From DTU072 sp050309775 (GTDB taxonomy: Bacteria; Bacillota; Clostridia; Christensenellales; DTU072), in NCBI GenBank assembly GCA_050309775.1, contig JBNRMV010000008.1:62001-126000 (forward strand): a DNA stretch of 64,000 nt, read 5' to 3'. Shown one piece after another: positions 28,501 through 43,500 of the stretch (the stretch's first letter is position 1; each line of letters opens with the position of its first letter). The notes under the pieces were generated by a model that ran no database searches, was not told where the DNA came from, and worked only from the letters and a program-made list of their open reading frames with translations. A program made the position numbers and the translations under genes.

Positions 28501-31500
28501 CAAACTATTGGCTGCAAAGAAATCCTGAAATAGGTCTTATTTTCAACATCATAGACAACCAGTTTGGTTTGGATGTGTACTTTGACCTGTCGGCAAACAT
28601 AAATCTGACGACCATTGCAGAATTCCGCAATATAGAACTGTACTTCAGCTTGACTTCAAAAGACGCTTACGACAGCTACAGCAGTCAAACAAATGTCCTC
28701 AACCGCGCCAGAATGGCTAATATATATGCCTCACTGGGCAGCGGCGCCGCAGCGGCGGACGCATGGGACGCTTATTATGCATTTGTCGTAAACAACAACT
28801 ATCTGGCTGAGCGTGAAAGAATAGAGGAGGTCTTTAACAGACTTCGTTTGGAATACAACTATTTGCCTGACGATGCAAGGCTCAAGGCCTTGGCATGGGA
28901 TACTTCGTACGGCGAAGTCGGAGACTATATACTTGGCGACATTCTATCCTTATATATAGTCATAGATGATGACGGCATTGCCGACGCCTATCTCGACCTC
29001 AGAGTTTTGGGCATCGAGCCTATCGTTATCAGAGATGTAAAGAACATAATTGCCGGCTTCACAGGCGCGCCTACAAGCATAATTCCCGAGAACAGCGAAC
29101 AAAAATACTCATCGCCGCTCAACGCTGCGGACAATAGCACGGCAACGCTGTCCTCAAGGATTTTGCTTAGCATTGCAAGCGACGACACCATAGCTACTTC
29201 GCCCATTATAGTTGAACTTACGGCAGGCGCTATTTACGGTATCATAGGTTCCTTGGGCTTTGACCTTGAGGCTTTCCTTGCGGAAGGCGGATATCACCCC
29301 TCCATAGAATTGGGATTGTTCGGCGACAGCAAGTTGCTGAATCTGAATTTGGAACTGGAAAAAATACTTGGGTTCAATTTCTCAATAAATGTGCCGACAA
29401 TAGATATTACAAACCCGTTGCCGAAAGCCATCAACGAAACAAAGTATTTTGAAATAAACGACGACTGGAGCACGCTGAAAGTCGCGCTCGAAGGGCAGTT
29501 GAATCTGGCTGCCGGTATGGCGGTCGGCACCGACGGCATATTCCTGGGCGATTTGCTTGCCGAACTTCTGAACAACGATTCATTGGGCTTTGATGTTATC
29601 ATAAGAACGCTTGAAGACCTTGATGAAACCATTACTTTCAGACTGGAAGCCGTCATAAACATTTGGAAGATACTTAACGGCGACCTGACAGGGTTGCAGA
29701 TATTGTTGGAAGCCACCAACAGCAAGGGCAATGTGCTGTTCGGCATTTATTTGTTGCAAGAGCTGGACCTTTTCGGCGACACAATCACAACCGCATATGT
29801 TGATGCAAGCGCCATAAACGCCGGCAAGATACGCGTACCGAACGCAATCGACACCATCAGCAGGCTGTTCCTAAGCGGAGCCACAATCAGTCAAGCAAAC
29901 AATGTCAGCGTGAATGAATTGACGGCGCTTGCTGCGCTGCGCTCAAAGTCTATGAATGCCTCCGTGCAGAATGCTCCTGACAGCGGCGCCAAAGAATATG
30001 TCCTTGCATTGCTTGGACAGGGCGAAGGCTTTGCCATGTCGGCGGCGACGGGAGCCGTAACATTGCTGCTTGAATCGTTGTTCAATGACGAAACCAGCCT
30101 TATGAGCCGCGCATGGCGGAACATGGTGCAGCAAAACATGGAAAAAGAGAGAGAAGCCACGCTTGCGGCTGCAAGATTTGACCTTTCCAGAATGGACAGA
30201 TATCTTGAAGAAGCACGAGAACTGAATGCCGACAACCTGAAGTTGTGGGCATATGACGAGTTGTGGCAACAAAGCACAAGCGCGCAAAGAACGGCGCTTG
30301 ACCAAAGAGTAGCCGCCATAAGGTCTGAAGATATTTCCATTTCCGACGAGCGCGCCAAGGTCATGGTTTGGGACGCCATTTACGGCGATTTGCAATACAC
30401 CATTGATGTGGCTTCCGAAAAACTGTCGAATAACGAGATAGAAAACAGAAGTCTGAGCGAACTCAATGTTGTGCTGAATATGCAGTACAAATCAGTGGCA
30501 TGGGAGAAGTGGTACAACAACGCAATTGCTTCAAAGGCCGAAATGGATACTATCTTTGAGGAAATGCAACAAAGATATCCCGAAGAGCCGCTGTCAAGCA
30601 TAAGAGCCAGAAGCTGGGCGCAATATTATGACAAATATGCCGGCAGTCCGACGACCAAACAAAAACTGGATACTATATATAATTCCATAAAAACCAGCAA
30701 CCCGGGCGCATTGGACGCCGCCATAAGAGAGCAGGCATGGACGCAACTGTATCTGGAAAAACAATCTGACATCAACAATTTGAATATTATTTATAACGAA
30801 GCAACGGTACGCAAAACCGAATTCGGCTTGCCCGAAGTGTGGTCGGCATATTACAGAATTTGGGCTTGGGAAACGCTGTATCTAAGGTCTGACGAAAACG
30901 ACCGCGAAAGGTTGTCGCAATTCATTGACGGCGTATTGCTTCTCAGCACTCCGCAAAGAAGAGCGGCGTCGGTTTGGGACTTCTATAACCAAGAAATAGA
31001 TGCGTCGGTAGTCAATAGCATTGTCGAAAACGGCATATTGACATCTTACATTCTTAGACCGGACAGCGCCGGCAAGTGGGGCAAAATTAAGGTAGACCGC
31101 AATGAACAAGTTCGCCTTGCCGAAATATATGTCAATGCGTATTCCGAAATGCATAATATCATCATTGCTGCGGCAAAACAAAACGCCAGAATTGAGGTGT
31201 CGCTTCTAAAAGGCGACAGAATAATCGGCGTCGAACTTGATGTGGCAAACTTCGGACTTAACCTATCCATTGACTCCATAGAGCCGGGCTTCAGCAAACT
31301 GGACATAAGCCTGCCGGAAGGTTTCATAAAAGAAGACTTCAAAACCATAGACGAAAACATTTCTTCAATTTATGTCAAACTTGCCGTTGACTTTGGCTGG
31401 GAGATGGACGAACTGGCGCAGTATGACTTCTCCAGCTTGATTGAGACTTTCCTCGGAACACAGGATTTCTATCTGGATTTGGGCATGAGCATAGTGCCTA

Positions 31501-34500
31501 TTTTGAAGGTGCTTGAACAAGTTGGCAGCTATTTCCGCATAGAATTAGAGGGCAACATAAACATTACCGACATAATGAACTCTGACATAAACTTGTCGCT
31601 GTATACCATGAAATATGTCACGGACGGCGCCGGCAACGAAGTGCTGACAAGGTCAGAAGATTATGTTTTCAACATAATGTACTTCAACGGCGACATATTC
31701 CTTGATATGGAAGCCTTTAATATTCAACGCGCCCATGTCGTGGACGCTATGGATTATTTCCAGTCGGTGTTCTCCGCAATGGGTACGACGGTCACCTCGC
31801 AGTCCTCCGCCAACAGACAACTGAACGCAGGTCTGTACAACGCATACAGCAACTATGCGCTCAACGCTTCGGGCGGCAGAGCGCCCATAGATGTGACGCT
31901 TGACAAAAACGGCATTGCCGCTCATGTAGGCAGCGCCGCTGTGCTTGCGCTCATCAACTTGTTGGGCGTAGACCTGAGCGGAGCAATGGAGCCGGTCGGA
32001 GAACTCAATGTCGATGTCGGCTTGTTCATAGACGGTGTGCTGAATGTGGAGATTTCTTTCAATGCAGTTGACGAAAACTACATTCCCACAGGCGACGGCA
32101 TAAGGATACATTTGAAGATAAGAGATGACTTTGAAATAGATGTTGACGGCGCAAGCCACGAATTTTCGCCGCCTTCAGAGGATTATATCGAAATACGAAA
32201 TACTGTGCCTATTATCGGTATAAGCACCAAAATTCTTATTGAGCTGGAAGCCGGCATGGTCACAGAAAGGCAGTTTATAAGAGAGCCGCTCAAGAGCCTT
32301 TTGGACAATCAAGGTCTGAATGAGGTCATTCAATCAATAATACTGACGGTTTGGAACAATCAGGATATGGTTTTTGAAATAGATGTCAAAGCCAACATAA
32401 ACCTGATGAGCTTCAAAGACATTGAATTGCAGATTACTATCAGCAATTGGAAGACGGGCAAGAGGTTTGCCAGAATAAATGTCAATGACGGCAACCTGTT
32501 CATTGATATAAGAGATATCGGCGGAGACAGAATATATATTGAAGATGTCACCGACATGTTGTTCGGCGCCGATGGAACAGCGCCACAAAACGGCGCCGCC
32601 GAACAAAATCTGTTCCAAGCAAGCGGCGCATTTGCCAACAAACTGACTGTTGAAGCGTTGCTGAGAGAGCAAGGGTTGTTTGTGCTTGCAAAGAGAGCGT
32701 CTATTGAATCGTTGCTGTCCATGTTCAACCTGAACAACTTTGAAATATTCAACGAACTGCATGCCAAGATTTATGCAATACCCGAAAACAAGAGCATGAC
32801 CATAGGCGTCGAAATTGCCATGGGCGACAGATATATCAGCGAAACGGAAATGGATAAGATTTTGGCTTTGGGACTTTCCATAAACGGCATAAGGCTGAAT
32901 TTTGAGAAATGGAGTACAGCAACGCTCATAATTCCGCAAAAAATAAATTACAACTTGCTGGAAAACATAAACAGCCTGACATTCAGCACACAATTCCAAC
33001 TGACGCTTGAGGACGAAAGCGGTATTTATGACTTCACAAAGCTGCTTGACCTGCTTATCGGCGACATAAATCCCTTTGCCAGAACGCTGGCTCCCATTCT
33101 TGCGCTTGAAGAAGATATGGGAGATACGCTGTACTTTGATGTCAAAGTTACGGTGGGACTGCTCAACATACTTGACGACTTGCAAGTCATGGTGGATATT
33201 TATACCGCCAACAGAAGTTTTGAAATGCTCCTGACTTATATCAAGGGTGATTTGTATGTGGACGCCAGCAATATCGGGTTGGAAAAGATTGAAGTAAGCA
33301 ACATAATGGATATATTTGCCATGCTGGGCGGCTCGGGAGAGGAGATGGACGCCGAGAATACCAATTATTACAACAACCTTATGTATTATGAGTCGTTGTT
33401 TAATGCCGACCCCACGGAGTTGACGCTTGACCAACAAATGGAAAGAGTCACCGCCATGGTTAAGATTGCGCTTGACGAACAAAAGGGTCTGACCATACGG
33501 TTGGTTTCGGGCATGATAAAGGCTGTGGCGAACATGCTTGGCATAGACCTTGACCAATTTATCGGGGGCATAGTAGAGCCCAATGTAGAAGTCGGAGTAG
33601 ATAAGCACATAGAATTAAAAATAAATATCAATCTGGAATCCTCCGAATATGACAGCGGCGACCTTATTTATCTCAACATGCTGCTTGAGAGAACCGACGG
33701 CAACAAGCAAGAGGCTTGGGAAGACTGGAAAGAAGATTTGAACACCGCGGGGCTACTCAGATTGAGAGAATACGAAAAGGCCGAGGCGTGGAGATATATT
33801 TATCAACAAAGTTCGGCAAATCCTGAGGAAATAGCCGAAATGCAAGAAATGCTGGATTGGGTCAATGACAGATATCCTCTGTATACACACACCAAGAAGC
33901 TGGCGTTGGCATGGGACAGACTTGTCAAGAGCCGCCAGACGGCATCGGCGATATTTATGGAAGCGCTGCGCAGTGATGACGATGTTACTGCCAGAGTTTT
34001 GGCCTGGGACAGAATGAGAGAGCTAGGCAACTCCGCTCAAATAGCAATTCTTGACGATATTTTTGCCGCACTGGGCGAAGAGGCAAGACTGAGCGAAGCA
34101 TGGACTATTTTGTATAACAAAACCACTTTGAACGCATCTGAAAAGACAGCAATGCAATCCATTCTGATGACCGTTGCGTCGGAGTATCCTGATTGGATAC
34201 CGGCTCGTCAACAAGCCGAAGCATGGGCGCGTTATAGAGAAACCCTCAATCCCATGAGTCCGGTTGTCACCATAATGGATAAGATTCTGAGTTCCGAAAT
34301 AAAAGGCAACCTGTTTACCGAAAAAGACAAGAAGTCACTTGGTTGGCTGAGGATAATGACAGACGAAATTGCCACTTTTGAGGACGATTTGAACTTTATT
34401 GAAGCGGCATTGGCAAATGACGATGTCATCGTCCGCGCAAACGCTTGGGACGCATTGAAGGTATATGAGCAAGACAGAATAGCTGCGCTGCAGGAAATTT

Positions 34501-37500
34501 TGGGCACGCCGTCGCCGGCAACTGGTTTGTATCTTGAATTAGCCAATTTGAATGCGCAAATAAACGCAACGACCGACCCAGCTGCGCTGGCTCCGTTGTT
34601 GCGCCAAAGAAATACCCTTACCGCCACAATAAACAACATTGGCGTAGAAATTCAGGAAATAAACATTACTCTTGACGAAATGGAGGCGCTGCAACTTGAA
34701 CAGCTTGGCTCGGCTACGGAGAGCAAAGCCGCCGCATGGGATTGGTGGCGCATTTATTCCATAACCATAGACAGAGTAAATCTTATGGACGGCATACTTG
34801 AGGCTCAAGCATGGGATTATATGTATCTCCTTTACCAGACGCTGGGCTATACTGCGGAAGTGCAGGAAATGAACGCCGAATATGCCGCGCTTTCAGGCAC
34901 CACACATTTGAGAAAGGTCGAGGCTTGGCGCAATCTTGAAGCGCACAAGTCGTCGAAAGCCATTGAGGAGCTGCTGGCAAGGCTGGACAGCCCGGAAAAC
35001 ATAGAGGCGACATTTGATACGCTTTATGCTGAAGCAGTCGTAAAGAACAACAACCTTGCCAATATTTCGTTGGGGCTTGCCTTGCTTGGTGAACAAATAG
35101 ATGTCAAATTTGCCAATGAAACAAAATACATTGACACGCAGACAGGAGAGTGGACCTCGACTGTTCCCGAACTGCTTTCTGCGCAGCAAAAGGCCGAATA
35201 TAAGTCCTATGACCAATTGAAACTTTATTTTGAACTCAATGCCAGTTTGGAGATTGCTCTTGAGGAAGGCGTGCTGGGCATAAATGACATACTTGCGTTG
35301 TTCCCGGCTATCGGCGGCATCGAAAGCGCCGTTAGGTTCCTTGAAGAGCATGCTCTCTTTATAGAACTTACAGGACTTGTCGGAGTTGACTTTACCAAAT
35401 TATTGTCTGACGACATAGCCGATATTGACGATGCGCTGAGAGCCGAAATAATGTTGAGATACTACATTTTGGATTACAACAATGAAGGCTCTCCCGAAGA
35501 ATTCCAACAAATAATACTCAATGCTTGGCTGATTGGCAGCGATGTATACTTGCAGGGCGAAATATTTGACAGTACGCTGAATCTGCACATGCCCGAAATG
35601 TATATATCCCGCTTGCTGTTGAACATTATGGGACTTAGCGACGAGGAAGTTTCGCTCAATCCGCTGTCCAACGCCGTGTATGATTCCATTCCGGGATATA
35701 GGGATTATGTGGAAGCCAGAGGCGAAAGCGTACAGAATCCGTTTGAAGCGCTTTATGCCGCGCAAAACGCCGACGATGTCACCGCCTCAAATGTGCTTGA
35801 AGCGCTTATAAGAATAAATTCTCAGGAGTCAGGACTTGTTCTGACGGCAGAATTGATGACTGAAGTGCTGAAACTCTTCCTTGGACCAGATATCAGCGAT
35901 GAGTTGCTGGGCATTGTTGACAAAATCTTCACAAGCGGCAAGCTGGGAGTAAATTATGACGACAACTTCAATGTAGGACTTGTCCTCGAAAAGAAGAGAG
36001 AAGAGGGCAGCGAGACCGTTGGTTATATGCTGGAATTCTCTCTGTTGCACGATACTGTCATAAGTCTTGACGACAACACCTACAATGAATTTTATGACAA
36101 ATACACCACTGAAGAATATGCAGAACTGTTTGCAAACTGCTTTGTCATAAACGAGGTTATGAGCAGGTTTACCGTCGGAGTGTCGCTGACGCTTGAGGCG
36201 GATTTCATAAAACATATACTTGATTGGAGCACGCTGTTCAGCGTGCAGGATTTGCCGACAGTATTCCAGCTGCGCATACTTGAAGCAGTCAAAGGTCTTA
36301 TTACACTCAACCTTCAGGCAAACATAGACTTGCAAGGCGGCATAGGCGCGCTTGATGTCATAGCCCAAATGGTAAACGAGGCCGGAGAAGTAATTCTGGA
36401 AGTTTATTTTGAGGGTGGCTATATTACACGCGGAGAGATAGACCCGAGATTGTATATCGAATCTTCGCTGTTAGGTATCCCAAAAATAAGAGTTGACATC
36501 GAAGCGGCTTCTATATTTACGGGTATTGACGCTGAACTCATCAGGAATTTCTTGGTGAAAACAGATGAAATTGCCGATGAGACCGGCATGCCGTCGGCCA
36601 TACGCAACGCTGATGACGAGCCCATAAACGAAGAAGAGGGAGGACCGCAAATACTTGGTATAAGACTGGGCAACCTGTTTGAAAGCTTGTCGGTGGGCAA
36701 GGGCTCATTTGCTCTTGTATTGATGCCGTCAGCTATTGCCAGCATTATTACCGACTTGTTCAACCTGCCTTTTGACGAGGTGGGCGATATCACGCTGGAA
36801 CTCAACAACCTTGATAATACGCTGAAGTTGACCATTCCTATCGACGCAGGTATACGCGACGAAAATGGCAAGACGGTTGTGCCGTCAAAACTAAAAGTAG
36901 CCATGGGTATCAGCAAGGTTAACGCAAGACTGGGTCCCAACGAAGACTTCTTTGCCGAAGTTGATTTCGGAGAATTTGAGCCGCTGAACAGCTATGCTTG
37001 GGCAATGGAACTCAACAGCTCACTGAAAGTAAATGACGACCTGTGCGCCTTGTTTGATTTGTCGGATATCACTATGCCGATGCTGGGAATGCAGGTACAA
37101 TTGCAGGCGGCAGAAGAACTGCAAATAAAGTTTGACTTCAAACTTTCGGCATTTGTGTCCTTCTCGAACTTGAGCGACCTCAGGTTGCAACTGGAGATTT
37201 CACAAGACGGACATCGCAAAATAATGATAGCTTATGTCGGTTCCGACATACAGGGCGACATATATGTAGACCTGAACGGCATTGCACTCCCGGCTGTCAA
37301 AACAACGGCGCTTAATCTCGGCGTCATAGTTAAGGACATGTTGCAGGGCATGTTTGCCGTCGACGAGGAGCCGTCATCTGCTCCGATGAACGGCAACGAG
37401 GGCAACAGCCTTGCGCAGGCAGAAGCCATTGCCCGAATGTATCCCGACATAAAGGATATGCCTTTCGGCGCCAACATGCTGTTGTTTATCGGGCATTCAA

Positions 37501-40500
37501 AAGAAGTCAGCCTTGCCATTACGGGCGGATTGCTGACGGCGCTGTTTGAAAGCCTCAACAATGTGACGGGCGGCGGTGTGCCGGATATCATTTTGGATAT
37601 TCCCGTATTTGATTCTTTGAAAGTAGGATATTCCGAAAAAGACGACTTGGCAGGCATAATGCTTGTGCTTGACGAGTTCAAGTCATTCAAAATAAATTAC
37701 AGCTTTGAAAAGAGCAAGGCCATGATGCGGCATAGAGATTTCATTTATGAAGAAATAGATGTTATCGACCCCGCACAGGAGGCCAGAGATAACAATTATC
37801 AGGATATTGATGTTATTGACATAGTAGCCCTTAATCTTGAGGCAGAACTGCGCATTAAGACGCGCTCCGAAAAACCCGGCTTCCCGAAATCCGACGCTGT
37901 GCTTGCCCTCGAAAGACTTATAGAAGGGCTGGTAGGCATGGAAGAGGGCAGCGTGGTGTTCGATATGCAAGACACCATAATGACCTTTGGCATAACTCTG
38001 GGCGCCGTCATCAGTTTTTCCGACCCCACCAAAACAAATGTGGCATTTGTCATACGCTACAACGAAAGTCCGCTGTTGTCACTGTACTTTGTGGGAGCCA
38101 CCAACAAGATTTATGCCGATTTGTCAAAACTTGGACTGTTCAAAGTATCGTTGACGGGCATTGACATTTTGGGCTTGCTGTCGGGATTGTTCTCTGAGCC
38201 GCTGGTTACTCCCGATGAGGGCATAAATGTAGTCGATTTGATGAACAATCTTTTGAGCGGCAATAAAGAAGACGAATTTGTTGAAGACGAAGAAGGCTAT
38301 CTTGTGACTTTCGTAACGAATGGCGGCGACGAGGTAGAAAGCATCACCACGACAAAAATAACCAGCAGCCCCGAAACAAAGAGAGAAGGCTATGTATTTG
38401 AGGGCTGGTACGAAAGCCAAAACTTCTACGGACTTAAGGCAGCGTTCCCGTTTACGGTCAGATATGCCACAACGCTTTATGCAAAATGGAGCGAGGATAC
38501 CGCGCCGAAGTATACAGTCACCTTTAACACAAACGGCGGTGAGCCGATGGACAGCGTCTATGCGTCGCATATTGATTCCGAGCCTATTCCCGTAAGAAAG
38601 GACTATGTGTTTAAGGGATGGTACTCATCGTCTGATTTGGCGCCGGACAACAAAGTGTCATTCCCGCTTGTCGTCACCCTGAACAGAACGCTTTATGCAA
38701 AGTGGGTAGAAGAGGCGGCGCAGACGATTGAAGTCACCAAAGAAGTGCCTACCCTGACACTGCTTATGAGCAACAAAGAGCTTATCCTGAACCCCAACAC
38801 CGCCGTGCTTAATTCTTTCCTAGCCGGCGCAGGAATGGTGCTGCCGAACTTTGCAGACATAAGAATGTCCATGAATGTAGCCGAAGGCATAAACAACCTT
38901 TCCATGAACCTGAAAGTTGACAACCTTGGCAACAGCGTAAACCTTACAGTACCCACCGGCGGTCTGACTATCTCATTCAGCGAAAACACCGTCAAAGTTC
39001 CTTCGGCATTCCAGCTGACAAAATACGGCGGCATCACCGGTTTGATGTTCAACAGCCAAAACGGGTTTAATATCGAGACCATTTCCTTGCTTGATAGCGT
39101 ACTGGACGGCATAAAACTTTATAATCTTGAAGTTTTCCTTGACAAGAGAATGGATTATTGGGAAAGAAAAGATTTGTACACCATTTATCCTCCCGGACAA
39201 ATGGGTTCCAGCGGCGGTGACGAACCTTACGAAAATACGCCGACAGGTCCGGTTTATTATCCCGACGATGACTCAGGCTACAACGGCGTGCTGACGTCTT
39301 CTCAGCAAGCAATGCTTGCCACGCTGAATGTGCTGAAAGCGCTTGCCACGCTGGCAAAAGCCGGAAACTTCGGCGACGCTTTAGGAGATATAGTTACCGG
39401 TATTGATACGGAAACGAAAGAGCCTATTTTCTTCCGTAACCGCTACAAGAGAGGAAAACTGCGGCTGACCAAAACGGTAAGCAACGCCATTGAGATAGGA
39501 ATACAGACGCTGACCTGGAATACCGGCTCAACAAATGTCTTCCTCGAAAAGCACAGAATATTGTTGCAGCTTGGCTCCCAGTTTAACATAAAAATTCCTG
39601 TTGTAAACATATCCATTCCTTTGGCAAAGTGGGGCAACTCATTGCTATCGGGTATGACTGGCGCAAACAGTTTTGAAAACAAGGGCATATTGTTGCCTGT
39701 CGTGCTGTATCCGAGGACGCTTATTGACCCGGATGAGCCGGGAGATGTACAACTTGACGACGGCACAATCATACCTGCGGGCAGTACCGGCAGATTGTAC
39801 GGTCAAATAATTTCTCCTCAAGGACCCGTCGAAGGCATGAAAGTCAGCATCGGCACCCCCGATGAATCCAACATAACTTATATGCAGGCTTACACAAATA
39901 AGGAAGGTTGGTATTATTTCCTGAACATACCTTGCCCGAGTCCTTTAGATGAAGATTCGACCGACGAACGGTATGTAATTGAACAACTGAATACCATGTC
40001 GCCCAACCCCGAAGGTTTTTATGTCTACAACGGTAAGCGCTATGTGCTGCGCGGAACGCTGTATTATGATGTCGAAAAAGGCTATGAAGTAATAGCAGAG
40101 CATCCGACCATTGATTATGGCGTATATGTCAAAAAAGAAATCATTGTATCGCCCAAAGAAGTTTCCGTAGCGCAACAGCTTGACTTTATGGTGTCAACGA
40201 TAGAATATGCCACGGTCACCGTATCGGGTACCGTAAAGAGTAAAGAAGGCAAAGTGCTGCCCTATTCCTATGTGAATTACAACAACAGCGAGGGCGTGAC
40301 GGCAGGCGCTGACGGAAAATACAGCCTGACATTTAAGGTCTATGACCTTGGCGCCGAAGGCAACAGCGCGGCGACGCATACCATGAAAGCTATTGCCGGC
40401 GGCTATGAGGAAGGCGAAGTTGAATTGACGGACATCTATACCAATCCAAATTCCGTGCAGAATTATACAGTAGACTTTGCGCTTGAATCGACAGGCGAGA

Positions 40501-43500
40501 TAGTATACTTGACGATTATTGGCAACTTTGTTGATGTCAATGGACTGCCCATTGTTGAAGAAAAAACAGAGGACGATTTGCCCAACCTTGAGATTTGGAT
40601 AAAGATAGACGGCAATCCCACGCTGGGCACAAAGGCCTATTATGACATAGAGCCCATAAATTTTGCCGCAGGAAAAATTTCAAGCGACGGCAGCTTCAGG
40701 TTGGAGAGCTATGGCGACACCACCGACTTGTCCAAATCCTTGCCATTGCTTACAACGGGAACTTATACCATCAAGGTCCGTTCGCCCATTTATAAGAACT
40801 TGAACAGAACATTCACCATAACCGAATCAGAAGCCGCGGCATCCAACTATGTCAAGAGCATAGGTACAATAATGCTCGAAAAGAGAGCAGATCACTGGTA
40901 CGACAAAGAGCCGGTGGTGAAATTCTTGCAAGAGGATATTGAAGAGGCGGTGCTGCCTTCATTGCTGCAAAAAATACGCATCAGACTTGGCGCGGATGTC
41001 AAGGACGGCGACGAGCACAACAATGCCGACAATGCCGATAACGAGGCTTGGAATGACAAAGGCGAGCCGTACAGCCATTATAATAGCGACATGAGCAACT
41101 TGTTGTACGAGGGCGGCGACACAGACCTTTACAATGATTATACCTATATAGAGATATGGCCGGATTCGGCTATGCTCAACGACCTGCTTCTCATGGTGCA
41201 GGGCATGTTGCTCAATATGATTAGTATTAGCAACATCTCCAAAACAAAGAGAATTCTGCCTATCGACATCTCAATAGGTTCCTTCAACAGAGAAGAGGAT
41301 AGCGACGGCAACCCTGTGGATGAGGACAAATACAATGTCTATCTTGGCACCTTCAACGAAGACGACATGACTATTTATGACCCCATGTATGCTTCCAAAG
41401 GCGCATTCTATCAAGCGCTGAACAGCGCGCTTGCCAAACTACCCGGCGGATTTATTCACTTTGCAATAGGCACGGTGCTGCAGTCATTCCTAAGGAATGC
41501 CAGCTTCTCGCTTGGCGGCGAAAGAATAGGAGTCATTGACTTGATTGCCGTAGGCATAAACAATCCCGGACTGGTAGGCGATGGACTTATCGGACCCTTT
41601 GCGGCGGCAGTCAGCTATATTCCTTGGGTGGGCGGATTCCTCAGCTTAGTGCTGAACGGACTCAAACAGCTCATAGTGCTTGCTTTCAATCAAATTCACG
41701 ATTTGCTGCAAGACGCCTCCAACCTGTTGGCGCATGTGGTGCCGTTCAATCTGGCATATAATATGTTTGACACCATGGATATGCACGGCAGTCCGCTGAA
41801 CTCATATTACCAAAACGAAGAGCTAGAAGAGGGGCCAAGGACAGAGGGCGGCAAGAATTTGCGGCGAGATGTAAAGTATTTTGACCTGTCTGTATACGCA
41901 AAAATAACCTTAGACGCTACGGCAGATGTGCTGGCGGACAGAATTACGCTGTTCCTCAACGGCGCTTCTTTCAGAAATGAAACCATAAAACTACCCTCAG
42001 ACTCCAACTATATGAAAGAAGACCGCGACATACAAGGCGACTGGGTAAACGGCTATTGGGAATATACCGGCAGAGTAGCAGACTTTGGCACGGGCAACCT
42101 ATCCCCCGCCGGCGTAAACTACGATATCAGAAGCCGTGATATTAGGGAGCGCAAAACTATTACCGCAGGTGTAACGAACACGGTCGCTCAAGCCGAAATG
42201 GATGATTGGATACGGCGCAACAATGTAAATTCTTATTTGGTAATCGAGGATTATGCCCTTGATGAAGACGGACGCGAATATGTCTATAACAGGGTATATA
42301 TCTATGATGCCGCTCCAAACCCCAAATTAGATACCTATCAGGAAATAGACATAAACAACACAGGATTGAACTTCAGAGTGCTGAGCAATCTGGGTATGGA
42401 GTTCGTAAAAGTCGAACACGACACCAAAACCAATGAGTTTACGCATACCGTAATGGTGCCGCCGTCTCAGATTACTTTCCACGACCCGTATGACCTGACA
42501 GACTTTACGATGTATGGCGGCTCATGGGTGGGCTCTTCGGGCGCGGTTTCCGGCTCAAGACGCAACTATGACCCCAGCTTCACGATATTTGACGCGCTGC
42601 CCGACAGAAATATGGCAAGTTTTGCCGACGGACATTCCCGCGGCTCACAGGGCATTGCCATGCTGTGGGACCTTGGCGCAGTCAAGATTGACCCGGCAGG
42701 AATCAGCTTGCAAGACGAGGTGATATTGCCCGGATATGCACTCAACCTGATATACAGCAATGTTAAGGTTGTCGTTGAGCCGTTCAACATTACTCCTGGC
42801 GCCGACAATATTACTTTCTTGGACATCAAGGAAAGCGACAACCCGTTCACAATCGACCCATATACTTTCAACGAGCATGTGCATTTGAGCAAAATGCCGA
42901 AGGTTTTCAAATATGAGTATCAGCAGGGCGACAAGAAAAAGACATATATCTTTAATGAACTGACTTGGTCGTTTGACAAAAAAATTGTTGACGGCATAAA
43001 AACCTATCCTTCGCTCATGTACGACACCAACGAAACGCCATATGTGTGGCTGACCTATTCCTACACCGGCGCGCCCGTACAAGCGGCAAGGGTTAAGGTG
43101 CCGCTCAATATTATTGATAGAAGAGTGGAGACTGTTACGGCAGGCGCTCACGAGTTAGGCGATACCACAATCAACAGCGGTCTAGAACTGTCTTTGAACG
43201 GAATAGAGGCGGCAGATGCCTCCAACCCCGCGCACAACGGCTATGACGGAGTGGTGAAATTCAGCCCGTTTGACTGCAAAGACCCCTATTCCGTCATGAA
43301 GAACATAACACACATGGATGTCCTTACGGCGGTTGGCTCGGTCATAATAGATTGGAAGGTTATGTCCGGCAGCTTTGTGGATTTGAGTGGAGAGGACGGC
43401 AGACTAAGCAGTTATGACCCATCAGACTTGAGCCGCAGAAGTTATGCCGTTACTTACAAACTGGTGGACAATATCGGCTTTGTGCAGACAGTCAAGATTC

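Larger units (their letters stand above)
23980..38160 (+). repeat. Tandem beta-rich modules (about 13 signatures) in the giant lipoprotein
   Basis: The signature strand pair recurs near 23990 (ILYLDLSAL), 24841 (TLYLDLSKL), 25768 (EAYVDLSHFGL), 27897, 28983 (DAYLDLRVLGI), 29791, 31693, 32490, 33250 (DLYVDASNIGL), 35540, 36446, 37259 (DIYVDLNGIAL) and 38107 (KIYADLSKLGL). Each is preceded by a strand such as ANINLMSFKDIELQITI and followed by a K-I-x-L-x-D/N-V-like turn. The copies are old: similarity shows in protein, not DNA. Confidence 0.7.

Noticed and set aside
32334..33608. A 424-codon minus-strand frame inside the giant gene
   Set aside because: Same reason: it mirrors the beta modules on the plus strand and its translation is low in recognisable motifs.
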